A stretch of DNA of 64,000 nt, taken from positions 1 through 64,000 of the forward strand of contig CAIQHB010000016.1 of the NCBI GenBank assembly GCA_903871465.1, read 5' to 3'. Origin of the DNA: an uncultured Methanosarcinales archaeon (GTDB lineage Archaea; Halobacteriota; Methanosarcinia; Methanotrichales; Methanotrichaceae). The notes beneath the pieces were generated by a model. The model did no database searches and was not told the DNA's origin. It saw only the letters and a program-made list of their open reading frames with translations. Position numbers and translations under genes: made by a program. This document shows positions 39,857 to 48,573 of the stretch, in pieces (within the stretch, counting starts at the first letter, position 1; the number at the start of each line of letters is the position of its first letter).

Positions 39857-40017
39857 TCAACGGCCTCCAATGTAATCGAAAAGCGTGCTAGTAATACTAG
39901 CAACGTATTTATGCTCAAAAGTACCTGTCAATTATGAACACCTCAATGGATGTGTGTTCGCGGCCTGGCGGTGCGGTCTGGACAACTCAGCCGCCTGGCC
40001 TATCGATTCTATATTTT

Positions 40018-40176
40018 TCAACATTCGATTCCCCTTGCATCGATTCCAGCGTCCAAAAGCTCTCGGGCCGCTTCACCAAGGCTCTTTTTTTCTTGTTCAG
40101 CCATACGTTCGACCACACGGCGTTGATTCTGAGACAGTTTCAACGCAAGTGATGCCGGAAATTTTGTATATATCAT
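40018..40176 (-). CDS. 52-aa ribbon-helix-helix-like protein (not in ORF track)
   Basis: MIYTKFPASLALKLSQNQRRVVERMAEQEKKSLGEAARELLDAGIDARGIEC*. Confidence 0.55.
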   Translation of the reverse strand: MIYTKFPASLALKLSQNQRRVVERMAEQEKKSLGEAARELLDAGIDARGIEC

Positions 40177-40317
40177 TGCGACATGTCTCCTTATTCGTAA
40201 CTAATCTATTGGTTTAAAATGTGGCCTTATAGCTATTTCTATATACCGATTATGACTTTTTTTGGTTATAACTATTTTCAGATATATTTAAATAGGAAAG
40301 CAGACCATTCCGTTGCA

Positions 40318-41301
40318 ATGGTAAAAAAACTTACCCAAGACCTAGCCAGGAAATTAAGAGATCGCCGAAATTTGAGACCAGCAGATAGAGCCAACCTCGA
40401 TTACAAGATGGCTAAAAAGCTTAAGTCGGGGCTTGACGAATTGGCGGGATTGCTTTACATAATGGAAGCCCTGCCACCTGATAAGATCAGACCTTCACGC
40501 GATCGAAAAGATGGTTTGAAAGACGGGCATGTCCGCTTACTATTGAAAGTAACGGAGTCCGCTTTAAGAATATTGGATTACAAAAAAGTTAGAGTGTCTG
40601 CATATGATCTATATGTTCTGGAGGAAATAAATAAAAAAATTACTGGGGTAGACTGGAAAACCGGCAAGCCCATTAAACATGGAGAATTCCATAGACGGAA
40701 GGCCAAAAAAGAGGAACTCGATAGAGCTACTTTGCTATGGAAACACGTGGATTATCTAAATGAAAATTTTGTCCCTGAAATCAACACCGAGAATCCAAGT
40801 ATTTGTGGGAGCATTAGCATAGAGGATCGTATAGACGAGCAAATATGGCAAAAAGAGGAGGAGAAGATAAAACAACTTCTAGAATCCGGTATTAGAGATA
40901 TAGGGCAAATTGCTAAAGAGGTTAGTCGTGATTCTTGGAACGTGCTACAGATTGCCTATCAAATTCAAGAAACTGAAAGAGAAATCAAGAGACGAATAGA
41001 GAGACGTGAGCAAGACATCACAAATCTGGAACAAGATACAGTTGCCATTGAACGAATTAAGGAGCTTTGGGGGAAAGGCTGGAGAAATATAACCGCAATT
41101 GCGGTAGAAATTGACCATCCAAGAAATGCCATAATGGCCATAATAAATAAAATGGAAGCCAACGGAGAAATCCAGAAAGAAGATGTTGTATTAGTACCTG
41201 GAGGCGACTTTCCTAAGCTGAATGAAATCGATCTTCTCAAGCATCAAGAGGCAGCGCGCTCTGTGGAGCATCTAATGACCAGACGAGAAGAGCCCAAATA
41301 G
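40318..41301 (+). CDS. unknown protein with two tandem C-terminal HTH-like segments (start revised to 40318)
   Basis: EEEKIKQLLESGIRDIGQIAKEVSRDSWNVLQIAYQIQ and AIERIKELWGKGWRNITAIAVEIDHPRNAIMAIINKMEANGEI. Confidence 0.65.
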   Translation: MVKKLTQDLARKLRDRRNLRPADRANLDYKMAKKLKSGLDELAGLLYIMEALPPDKIRPSRDRKDGLKDGHVRLLLKVTESALRILDYKKVRVSAYDLYVLEEINKKITGVDWKTGKPIKHGEFHRRKAKKEELDRATLLWKHVDYLNENFVPEINTENPSICGSISIEDRIDEQIWQKEEEKIKQLLESGIRDIGQIAKEVSRDSWNVLQIAYQIQETEREIKRRIERREQDITNLEQDTVAIERIKELWGKGWRNITAIAVEIDHPRNAIMAIINKMEANGEIQKEDVVLVPGGDFPKLNEIDLLKHQEAARSVEHLMTRREEPK

Positions 41302-41439
41302 CCATTCATGATGCTCTTTTTCCTGCTATCGCCTCGATGCTCCTTGATGCACATTTTCGCACACATTTCTGATAAGCGAGTAAAGAAACAATTGCGGCAA
41401 TAGCGGGGCAGAAATGATTTCCAGGCAATCTGAATTGGG

Positions 41440-41530
41440 ATCTTGGAAGCTTTTCTAAATCCCCAACTGCGATATATGCGCCAGATAGCTTCCCTCTGCT
41501 CATTCGGATATGTTATCATAATTGTTTAAT
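41440..41530 (-). pseudogene. second decayed integrase C-terminal fragment
   Basis: SRGKLSGAYIAVGDLEK resembles LRESLSDAYTAIGDLIP of the 42155 integrase; shared DNA ...aaatccccaa[c/t]tgcg[a/g]tatatgc. Confidence 0.5.
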
Positions 41531-41559
41531 GTCTTCGCCTTATCCTATAATTTCTATGT

Positions 41560-42111
41560 CTAGCTATCAGGATATGTAGGTTTTATGCCCCAGATCCGCC
41601 TCCAGAATAATTTTAAGGTGAATAAGAAACAAGCAAAATCGATCGCCAGTAAGATTTTTAAAGATACGGGCAGACAGAAAATAGATTGCAAATTCGGCGA
41701 TGTGGGATCAAAAATTCCTATAAAAATGGCTAAGAATTCCGTGAATAAAAATACACCACTATGAGATCGGGCTACATAGCTGAATCCCTTTTTATCTTTT
41801 TTGTAGGCTTCCCAACCAAGACACAGATCGGGAATGCGGGTTTCCAACTTTTCTCGGAGGTATCTCAGCGTTTGTATCTGCCGATAATCATGATAGACCC
41901 AATCCATAGCTAACAAGGTGCCAATAGGAGGAAAACCGAGTGCTATTGAAGGAGAAACAGATTTGCTTAAAGCGACCCCCAAGAACGCTGCCGCAAAAGT
42001 CAAAGTTAGATCTATTATTTTATGTCGCGTATCCATTCGTTGCAGGAACTCTTGCCTCAGGCTTGCATACTCCATTTGAATGCCTGATAATTTTAGCTGG
42101 TCATGATCCAA
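41560..42111 (-). CDS. cargo membrane protein of unknown function
   Basis: ORF track; about four TM segments. Confidence 0.6.
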   Translation of the reverse strand: MDHDQLKLSGIQMEYASLRQEFLQRMDTRHKIIDLTLTFAAAFLGVALSKSVSPSIALGFPPIGTLLAMDWVYHDYRQIQTLRYLREKLETRIPDLCLGWEAYKKDKKGFSYVARSHSGVFLFTEFLAIFIGIFDPTSPNLQSIFCLPVSLKILLAIDFACFLFTLKLFWRRIWGIKPTYPDS

Positions 42112-42154
42112 GGTCAGACTTAAGCATCTCCCATTATTTTGGCAGCTCTCCGTA

Positions 42155-42660
42155 TTAATTAAACTTATGGATCAGTTTAACCAATGTTCTATTGAGTCTA
42201 AATACATTCAATAAATACATAAAATGAACCCAAAAATTACGAGGATAATTAGTGGGTTTGCAGGGAATCAAATCCCCAATTGCGGTATATGCATCAGATA
42301 AGCTCTCCCTCAGCTCCTTCTTATCTATATGATCATAGATATCAATGGCTTCCCTTCGCACATCACCCCTAAGCACCAGGATGAACTCGCGTGTCATGCC
42401 TGCGCGCCTGAGGTGAGTCGTGAACCAATGCCTGCAACAGTGTGGGCTGAAGTGATCTTCCATTTGATCTGAGCCAGGATTATGCAATCCCACGTGCTCC
42501 GCTGCCACAGTCACAACCTGATATACTCCATTTCGATTAACTCTTGTACCCCAATCATCGATAAAAAGGGCAGGGGAATCGCATCCCCCGCGTCCTTTCC
42601 TTGCCCGAAGTCGCCTATAAATAGCGAAAATATCTCGGACATATGAGGCATGACCTGAGA
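42155..42660 (-). pseudogene. tyrosine recombinase/integrase, C-terminal half only
   Basis: YVRDIFAIYRRLRARKGRGGCDSPALFIDDWGTRVNRNGVYQVV...FSPHCCRHWFTTHLRRAGMTREFILVLRGDVRREAIDIYDHID; abuts tRNA-Glu. Confidence 0.8.
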
Positions 42661-42731
42661 CAATTTATCAAGTAGATAAAATGAGCCAATTAATATCTAA
42701 AATCTACCAGTAAAATTATGCTCCGGTTGGG
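42594..42731. repeat. att-like direct repeat copy A, overlapping tRNA-Glu 3' end
   Basis: See 35363-35501; 25-bp identical core. Confidence 0.8.
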
Positions 42732-42793
42732 ATTTGAACCCAAGTCGAAGGAGTGAGAGTCCTACATGATTGGCCGAGCTACACTACCGGAGC
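42719..42793 (-). tRNA. tRNA-Glu (CTC)
   Basis: GCTCCGG/CCGGAGC acceptor stem, GGTTCAAATCC T-loop, anticodon loop CTCTCAC. Confidence 0.9.
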
Positions 42794-43578
42794 GCGGATT
42801 GGGGGTGGTTGTTACTATCATTTAAGGCTTTTGGCTCTGCCTGAAAGCTGTCGCAATAAATTCGCAGGGCGCACTCCCCGTGCCTGGGCCCACGCGCCCG
42901 GCAAATGAGCCTACCGTGCCTTATCATGTTCAGGTGCACGGAAAGGTACTTCTCGACCGGAACGATTCTTTCCAGAATGGTTTGCGCCTTTTCCAGCTTC
43001 ACATCTTCCGGAATCAGGCCCAGGCGTCTCGAGACGCGGTAGACGTGCGTGTCTACAGGCAGGAAAGGTAGTCCGAAGGCAAAGAGGAGAACGACGGACG
43101 CCGTCTTCGGCCCGACGCCCGGCAGGGCCAGAAGATACTGCATGGCCGCATCCTCTCCCATATCCCCCAGAAAACCGAGGTCGATCATACCCCTATCCTG
43201 CTTGATCTTGAGAAGCGTCTCCCTTATCCTGCGGGCCTTTATATCCGCCAGGCCGCCTGCCCGGATGCTCTCGGCCACGTCTTTTGTGGATGCATTGAGG
43301 AGAAGCTCATAATCAGCAAAGGCCTTCTTCAGATTGCCGAAGGCCCGCAGGCTGTTTGTATCGCTGGTGTTCTGGGAGAGTATGGTCATGACCAGCAGAT
43401 CCACGGGGTCCATTATTTCCGCCCGGGGCACGCCATATTGCTCCTCTAGAATGCGAATGCAGGCCTCGACCTTTTGCTCATCCTGTTCATTCTGTTCATC
43501 CCGTTTGTCCATCTCTAATGAAAATGGCGCCCATGCTTTAAAGCTTGGGACGAACGCGACTCCAACTTCAGCCAGCAA
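42784..43578 (-). CDS. nth: endonuclease III-like DNA glycosylase
   Basis: ALPGVGPKTASVVLLFAFGLPFLPVDTHVYRVSRRLGL; C-terminal Cys cluster. ORF 3' end overlaps tRNA-Glu by 10 bp as tracked. Confidence 0.88.
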   Translation of the reverse strand: MLAEVGVAFVPSFKAWAPFSLEMDKRDEQNEQDEQKVEACIRILEEQYGVPRAEIMDPVDLLVMTILSQNTSDTNSLRAFGNLKKAFADYELLLNASTKDVAESIRAGGLADIKARRIRETLLKIKQDRGMIDLGFLGDMGEDAAMQYLLALPGVGPKTASVVLLFAFGLPFLPVDTHVYRVSRRLGLIPEDVKLEKAQTILERIVPVEKYLSVHLNMIRHGRLICRARGPRHGECALRIYCDSFQAEPKALNDSNNHPQSALR

Positions 43579-43613
43579 AATTATTTAACCAGAGTGATCA
43601 ACGAAATCGTTCA

Positions 43614-44858
43614 ATGGACTTTGCCGAGATCTATCCATTTCTTGTAGCCCTGCTCATAGGCACCCTCATCGGCACGGAGCGCCAGCGCAGACTGGTTGAA
43701 GATAAGGTCAGGGGCGTGGCGGGACTGCGCACCTTCGTATTGATCGCGCTCCTGGGAGCCTTATGCGCCAACCTGGCAGGCCACTACGGCCCCAACTTTG
43801 CCGTAGCCGCAGTTTTCACCTTCACAATCCTCGTGGCCGCAGGATATGCATCGGCGGCCACTTCTCTCGGCAGAATCGATTTCACAGCAGCTGTGGCAGC
43901 AGTTGTCACCTTCGCTCTGGGAATGCTGACCATCTTTCCCGACAGCATACCCCTGGCGGTGGCTCTGGCCATCATCACCACCTGGGTCCTGGCCACGCGG
44001 ACCATCACCCACCACTACGTAGAAGTTCTGAGCGAGACGGATCTGCTGGATACTCTCAAGATGGGCATAATTGCCCTGGTGATCTATCCGCTGCTTCCTG
44101 AGGCCCCCCTGGGGCCATGGGGTGTCATAAACCTCCGACAGATCTGGCTCTTCGTAATGATGGTCAGCCTGATAGGCTATGTGGGATACATCCTGATCCG
44201 CATCCTGGGCGCTGAGCGGGGCCTGAGCCTCACCGGCATCCTTGGCGGCCTTGTTTCCAGCACAGCCGTCACCTCTTCCATGGCCGCGGAGGTGAAGATG
44301 GACCGGCAGATATTGCCCGCGGCCGTCTTCGCCACGGCCATCGCGAGCTGCACCATGTTCCCCAGAATGCTCTTCCTCATCGTCGTGATCAACAAAGACC
44401 TGTTTCTGGCCCTTCTGCCGCCCCTCTTGATTATGACCGTAGTAGGCTCGGCTCTTGCCTACCTGTCTCTAAGAAAAAACCCTGCCGCCGGAAAGGACGT
44501 GAATGTGAAAGACCCCTTCCGCATCATTCCTGCGCTGAAGTTTGGCGCGTTCTTCGCTTTTGTGCTCATCATCTCCAAGCTTGCCAGCGTTTACTTTGGC
44601 GATACGGGAATTTATGCTGCCAGCATCGTCTCCGGGCTGGCTGATGTCGATGCCATAACCCTGACCATGGCCACCCTGGCCAGGTCAACCCTCGTTGGGA
44701 GCGTGGCCGCCACTTCCATCACCCTCGCCGCCATAACCAACACACTGGTAAAGCTTGCCATCGCCTATATTCTGGGTTCAAGAGAGTTCGGCAATAAGAT
44801 GGCTGCCATCCTGCTGCCAACTGTTGCGGCCGGGCTCTTGGCCTTATTCTTGTTCTGA
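43614..44858 (+). CDS. MgtC/SapB-DUF4010 membrane protein
   Basis: PFLVALLIGTLIGTERQRR...GVAGLRTFVLIALLGALCA. Confidence 0.85.
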   Translation: MDFAEIYPFLVALLIGTLIGTERQRRLVEDKVRGVAGLRTFVLIALLGALCANLAGHYGPNFAVAAVFTFTILVAAGYASAATSLGRIDFTAAVAAVVTFALGMLTIFPDSIPLAVALAIITTWVLATRTITHHYVEVLSETDLLDTLKMGIIALVIYPLLPEAPLGPWGVINLRQIWLFVMMVSLIGYVGYILIRILGAERGLSLTGILGGLVSSTAVTSSMAAEVKMDRQILPAAVFATAIASCTMFPRMLFLIVVINKDLFLALLPPLLIMTVVGSALAYLSLRKNPAAGKDVNVKDPFRIIPALKFGAFFAFVLIISKLASVYFGDTGIYAASIVSGLADVDAITLTMATLARSTLVGSVAATSITLAAITNTLVKLAIAYILGSREFGNKMAAILLPTVAAGLLALFLF

Positions 44859-44940
44859 AATCCAAGACACTCTAAAACCAGACGGAGTACGATTGGAGGG
44901 TGCATGAAGTTGCTGCAATTCGAAAGAAGAAAGAAAAAGA

Positions 44941-45014
44941 TGGGCCCGACGCGATTCGAACGCGTGATCCCCGCCGTGTAAGGGCGATGTCATAACCAGC
45001 TAGACCACGGGCCC
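44941..45014 (-). tRNA. tRNA-Val (TAC)
   Basis: GGGCCCG/CGGGCCC acceptor, GTTCGAATC T-loop, anticodon loop CTTACAC. Confidence 0.9.
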
Positions 45015-45108
45015 TGACCGTTTACTACCTGCTTGTCATATTAGATCTTATCGCTTAGCCTGCCATACAGCAGGCCAAGCGCGATCTTCTCGAAGCCACC
45101 GTTAAGGA

Positions 45109-46644
45109 TCAGGCCTTGCGGTCCTTGACCCGGATGTACAAGCCGGTGCTTGTTTCGTCCAGCACCTTTTCAGAAGGCTTTTCGGTCACAAGGCTTACCA
45201 GTATCATGGCTGCTACCGATAGCGCAAATCCATAAATGCTGGGATGCATGGGCATGGGTGCTACATATCTGGCATAATAGCTGAAGGCGAGGGCTCCCAC
45301 CAGGCCCACAATCATGGACGCCAGCGCCCCTTCACGGGTAGCCCTGCGCCAGTAGAGTCCGGCAAATAGGGGCGTTACAAAGCAGGCCAGCATCACGCCT
45401 ATGGCCATCCAAATCAGCCAGGCGAGCAGGTCTGGCGGATTGGACCAGGCCAGCCACAGCGTAAGGAAGGTGGCAAGCAGTATTGCTGCGCGGCTGAGAA
45501 GAGTAATCGACTTCTCAGATGCATCCTTGTTGATGAACTGCCGGTAGACATCCCAGCTTACGTAGGTCCCGATGGTCAGCATCAGCCGATCTGTTGTTGA
45601 CATCACTGCCGACAACACTATTATGGCCACCAGAGGCGCGAAGAATCCCGGGAAGACATACTCGGAGGCTGCGATGAAGGAGTAGTCTGATGGATTGGGG
45701 ACACCCTTCGGCAGAGCTATCAGGCCCTCGTGGACCATGGACAGGGCAGCGAATCCTGTGATCTTGCACAGATACATGATCACGGCGTAGATGACGAAGG
45801 CCGCCAGCGGCGCCCATTTGAAGTACTTGATATCCCTTGCAGCCAGCACATTGTTGACCACGTGCGGAGCTGCCGCCAGCCCTAAGGTGAGCATGAAGAA
45901 GAACGAAACCAGATACTCGGGTGTCAGGAAGGCATACTTGGCGTAAGGCGGGTGCATCTGGGGATACCACAGATGAGTCATATTGACATCTATACCTGCG
46001 AGAACCGTGTTGATGTGCGTCATGCCGCCAGCGGCCTCAATGACCACCGGCCCTACGAGCAGGACACCTACCAGGATCATTATTCCCTGGACCAGAGAGG
46101 CCATGCCGATGGCGTATAGCCCTCCCAGGATGGTGTAGCCCGTGACAATGAAGGCACCGATCACCAGAGCCCACGCATAGGGTATCTTAAAGAGCCAGGA
46201 TAGAACCATGCTGATTGCGACGTACTGCCCCACCAGGTAGATTATGGAGATTAGAACGCCGATTATGGCCGACGTGCCTCGAATGCCCCGCGGACTGTAG
46301 AACCTGTGGGCAAAATAGTCTTGCACTGTCACATAACCCGTCTTGGAAGCGACAGCGTGCAGCTTCGTTCCAAAGAACAGTATGCAGACGGCAGCCGAGA
46401 GCGGAACGAATATCTGCTCCCAGATGCTGGGCCAGCCTGTAGCATAGCCTAAACCCGCGACGCCCAGAATGGTCATGCCGCTGCAGATGCTGGCTACAAT
46501 GAGAATGGTAAATGTCCAGAAGCCCAAATTCCTTCCCGCCACCAGGAAATCCTCGGAGTTCTTGATCTTCTTGGAGGCCAGAGCTCCAATGGCTATGAGG
46601 CCGACGAAATACAGGAGTATAATGATCGTGCTTACGGAATCCAT
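45109..46644 (-). CDS. sodium:solute symporter (SSS) family protein (start revised to 46644)
   Basis: LYFVGLIAIGALASKKIKNSEDFLVAGRNLGFWTFTILIVASICSGMTILG. Confidence 0.88.
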   Translation of the reverse strand: MDSVSTIIILLYFVGLIAIGALASKKIKNSEDFLVAGRNLGFWTFTILIVASICSGMTILGVAGLGYATGWPSIWEQIFVPLSAAVCILFFGTKLHAVASKTGYVTVQDYFAHRFYSPRGIRGTSAIIGVLISIIYLVGQYVAISMVLSWLFKIPYAWALVIGAFIVTGYTILGGLYAIGMASLVQGIMILVGVLLVGPVVIEAAGGMTHINTVLAGIDVNMTHLWYPQMHPPYAKYAFLTPEYLVSFFFMLTLGLAAAPHVVNNVLAARDIKYFKWAPLAAFVIYAVIMYLCKITGFAALSMVHEGLIALPKGVPNPSDYSFIAASEYVFPGFFAPLVAIIVLSAVMSTTDRLMLTIGTYVSWDVYRQFINKDASEKSITLLSRAAILLATFLTLWLAWSNPPDLLAWLIWMAIGVMLACFVTPLFAGLYWRRATREGALASMIVGLVGALAFSYYARYVAPMPMHPSIYGFALSVAAMILVSLVTEKPSEKVLDETSTGLYIRVKDRKA

Positions 46645-46649
46645 AGCTA

Positions 46650-46745
46650 TCACCACCTCAGGGCCCAGAGCAAGAGCAAAAGCGCGACAGCAACGGGCAC
46701 AATTATAATTCCGATAAATGTATCCACAGGCAAACCGATGATCAA
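46650..46745 (-). CDS. 31-aa single-TM peptide, probable symporter small accessory protein
   Basis: TTG start after GGAGGA: MIIGLPVDTFIGIIIVPVAVALLLLLWALRW*; immediately upstream of symporter ATG. Confidence 0.6.
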   Translation of the reverse strand: MIIGLPVDTFIGIIIVPVAVALLLLLWALRW

Positions 46746-46848
46746 ACAGAATCCTCCTTAATGGGTGGCATAGTACAAACCCGCGTCTAATAAAGCTAAC
46801 CGATCCCAAGTGAGAAACTTTTATAGTGGGCGGACCGAATTATCTGGG

Positions 46849-47667
46849 ATGAGTGAACGACTTTCTCCAACAGGTAACGATCTGAAGAGACTGTGCGACA
46901 TTGCGGCCAGGGCCGTCGTCTCCGCCATCCAAGATATGGTGGGCACATACGCCGGCGGCCAAATGGTAAAGATGGGCGCAGACGGGACTCCCACCAAGAG
47001 AATCGACCATGCGGCAGAGGATGCAGTCCTCAAAGTATTGCGCGCCTCCGGGTTGGGTTTCAGTGTTTTAAGTGAAGAGATAGGATCGGTAGAGATCGGG
47101 GAAGGGTCCGACTATTTTCTTCATCTCGATCCTCTGGACGGGACATTTAATGCCATCGCCGGAATCCCCTTTTATTCCGTCTCCATTTACATAAGCCGGG
47201 ACGATTGTCGTTTCGCCTACATCTTTGATCTGGCTCATGGCTGCAGTTATTATGCGGAAGCAGGCCGAGGCGCATATGCCGGGCCGGAGAGCCGCCTTTT
47301 TGTCTCCCAAAACACCGATTTGAAGGATTTCAGCATCTCAGCTTACACTCTGCGTCCCAACACCGCCAGAATTGCAGGCATTGGCGACCAGGTGCGCCGG
47401 ATTCGCACCTTAGGGAGCGCTTCTCTGGAGATGGCCCTCGTCGCTTCTGGAAAGCTGGATGCTTTTGTGGATCTGCGAGGTATGATGCGTGTGGTGGATG
47501 TGGCAGCAGGCAAGCTCATGATAGAGGAAGCGGGCGGCATGGTAACCGATGCCGGTGGAGATGAGCTTCAAATGGGTGCAAATATGTGGCAAAAGAAGTA
47601 TCTCATCGGCTCAAACGGCCTGCAGCATGAGGAATTGCTAGGCATCATTGGAGGTGATAGCCATTAG
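46849..47667 (+). CDS. archaeal IMPase/FBPase family phosphatase
   Basis: HLDPLDGTFNAIAGIPFYSVSI. Confidence 0.85.
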   Translation: MSERLSPTGNDLKRLCDIAARAVVSAIQDMVGTYAGGQMVKMGADGTPTKRIDHAAEDAVLKVLRASGLGFSVLSEEIGSVEIGEGSDYFLHLDPLDGTFNAIAGIPFYSVSIYISRDDCRFAYIFDLAHGCSYYAEAGRGAYAGPESRLFVSQNTDLKDFSISAYTLRPNTARIAGIGDQVRRIRTLGSASLEMALVASGKLDAFVDLRGMMRVVDVAAGKLMIEEAGGMVTDAGGDELQMGANMWQKKYLIGSNGLQHEELLGIIGGDSH

Positions 47668-48487
47668 GATCGGCTTTGTCTCTCGAAACCAACCGGAATC
47701 CATCCGGCTGGTGAAAGAGCTCGTCTGCCAGATCGAGTCGGAAATGAGGGGTTTGGAAATTTTAGTGGATGCGGATATCGCACCGCATGTTGGCCGGACG
47801 GCCACAACCGTCTCGGAGATGGAGCAGCAAAAGGTGGATTTCATAGTGTCGGTGGGAGGAGACGGAACCATCCTTCGCACCATTCACAAGATGGCGGACC
47901 CGGTCCCAATCCTGGGAATAAACATGGGAACGCTCGGTTTTTTGGTGGATGTCGAGCCAGAAGACGCAATCGATACTCTGAAGCATCTGATCCAGGGCTT
48001 TGATATAGATGTGCGCTCCCGGCTCAAACTGCTCTTGAACGGAGTATGCCTGCCTCGCGCCACCAATGAAATCGCTTTTCTGACAGCTAGTCCCGCCAAG
48101 ATGATTGAGTTTGAGATCATCGTGGACGGTTCGCTCATGGAGGACTTCCGGGCAGACGGCGTCATCATTGCCACCTCCACAGGTTCCACCGCCTATGCCA
48201 TGTCTGCTGGCGGTCCTATCGTAGACCCGCGAGTGGATGCCATCGTGCTCGTTCCCATGGCACCCTTCAAGCTCTCCAGCCGCCCCTGGGTGATTCCCGG
48301 AGATAGCGTGATCGAGGTCAGGCTCAAGCTGCCGGAAAAGGAAGCGCTGGTCGTGGTAGACGGCCAGAACTCGACTATGATATCGGCAAAGGATTCAGTG
48401 GTGATAAGCAAGGCCGAGACTCCGGCCAGGTTTGTGAAGGTAGACAGAGACGGATTTTACGCCAAGGTGAAGAGCAAGCTGACCTGA
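47648..48487 (+). CDS. nadK: NAD kinase
   Basis: SVGGDGTILRTIHKMADPVPILGINMGTLGFLVD; STGSTAYAMSAGGPIV. Confidence 0.92.
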   Translation: MEVIAIRIGFVSRNQPESIRLVKELVCQIESEMRGLEILVDADIAPHVGRTATTVSEMEQQKVDFIVSVGGDGTILRTIHKMADPVPILGINMGTLGFLVDVEPEDAIDTLKHLIQGFDIDVRSRLKLLLNGVCLPRATNEIAFLTASPAKMIEFEIIVDGSLMEDFRADGVIIATSTGSTAYAMSAGGPIVDPRVDAIVLVPMAPFKLSSRPWVIPGDSVIEVRLKLPEKEALVVVDGQNSTMISAKDSVVISKAETPARFVKVDRDGFYAKVKSKLT

Positions 48488-48573
48488 GTCTCGAATCAGG
48501 CCGCATATAACCCTTCAAAAGTTTGGGTAAACTATATCTTACAGGCATTATGTATGAAATATATCTAGAGTAA

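Noticed and set aside
39885-40217. 110-aa plus-strand ORF
   Set aside because: Overlaps antisense to the RHH-like ORF, which has better sequence logic; no recognisable features.
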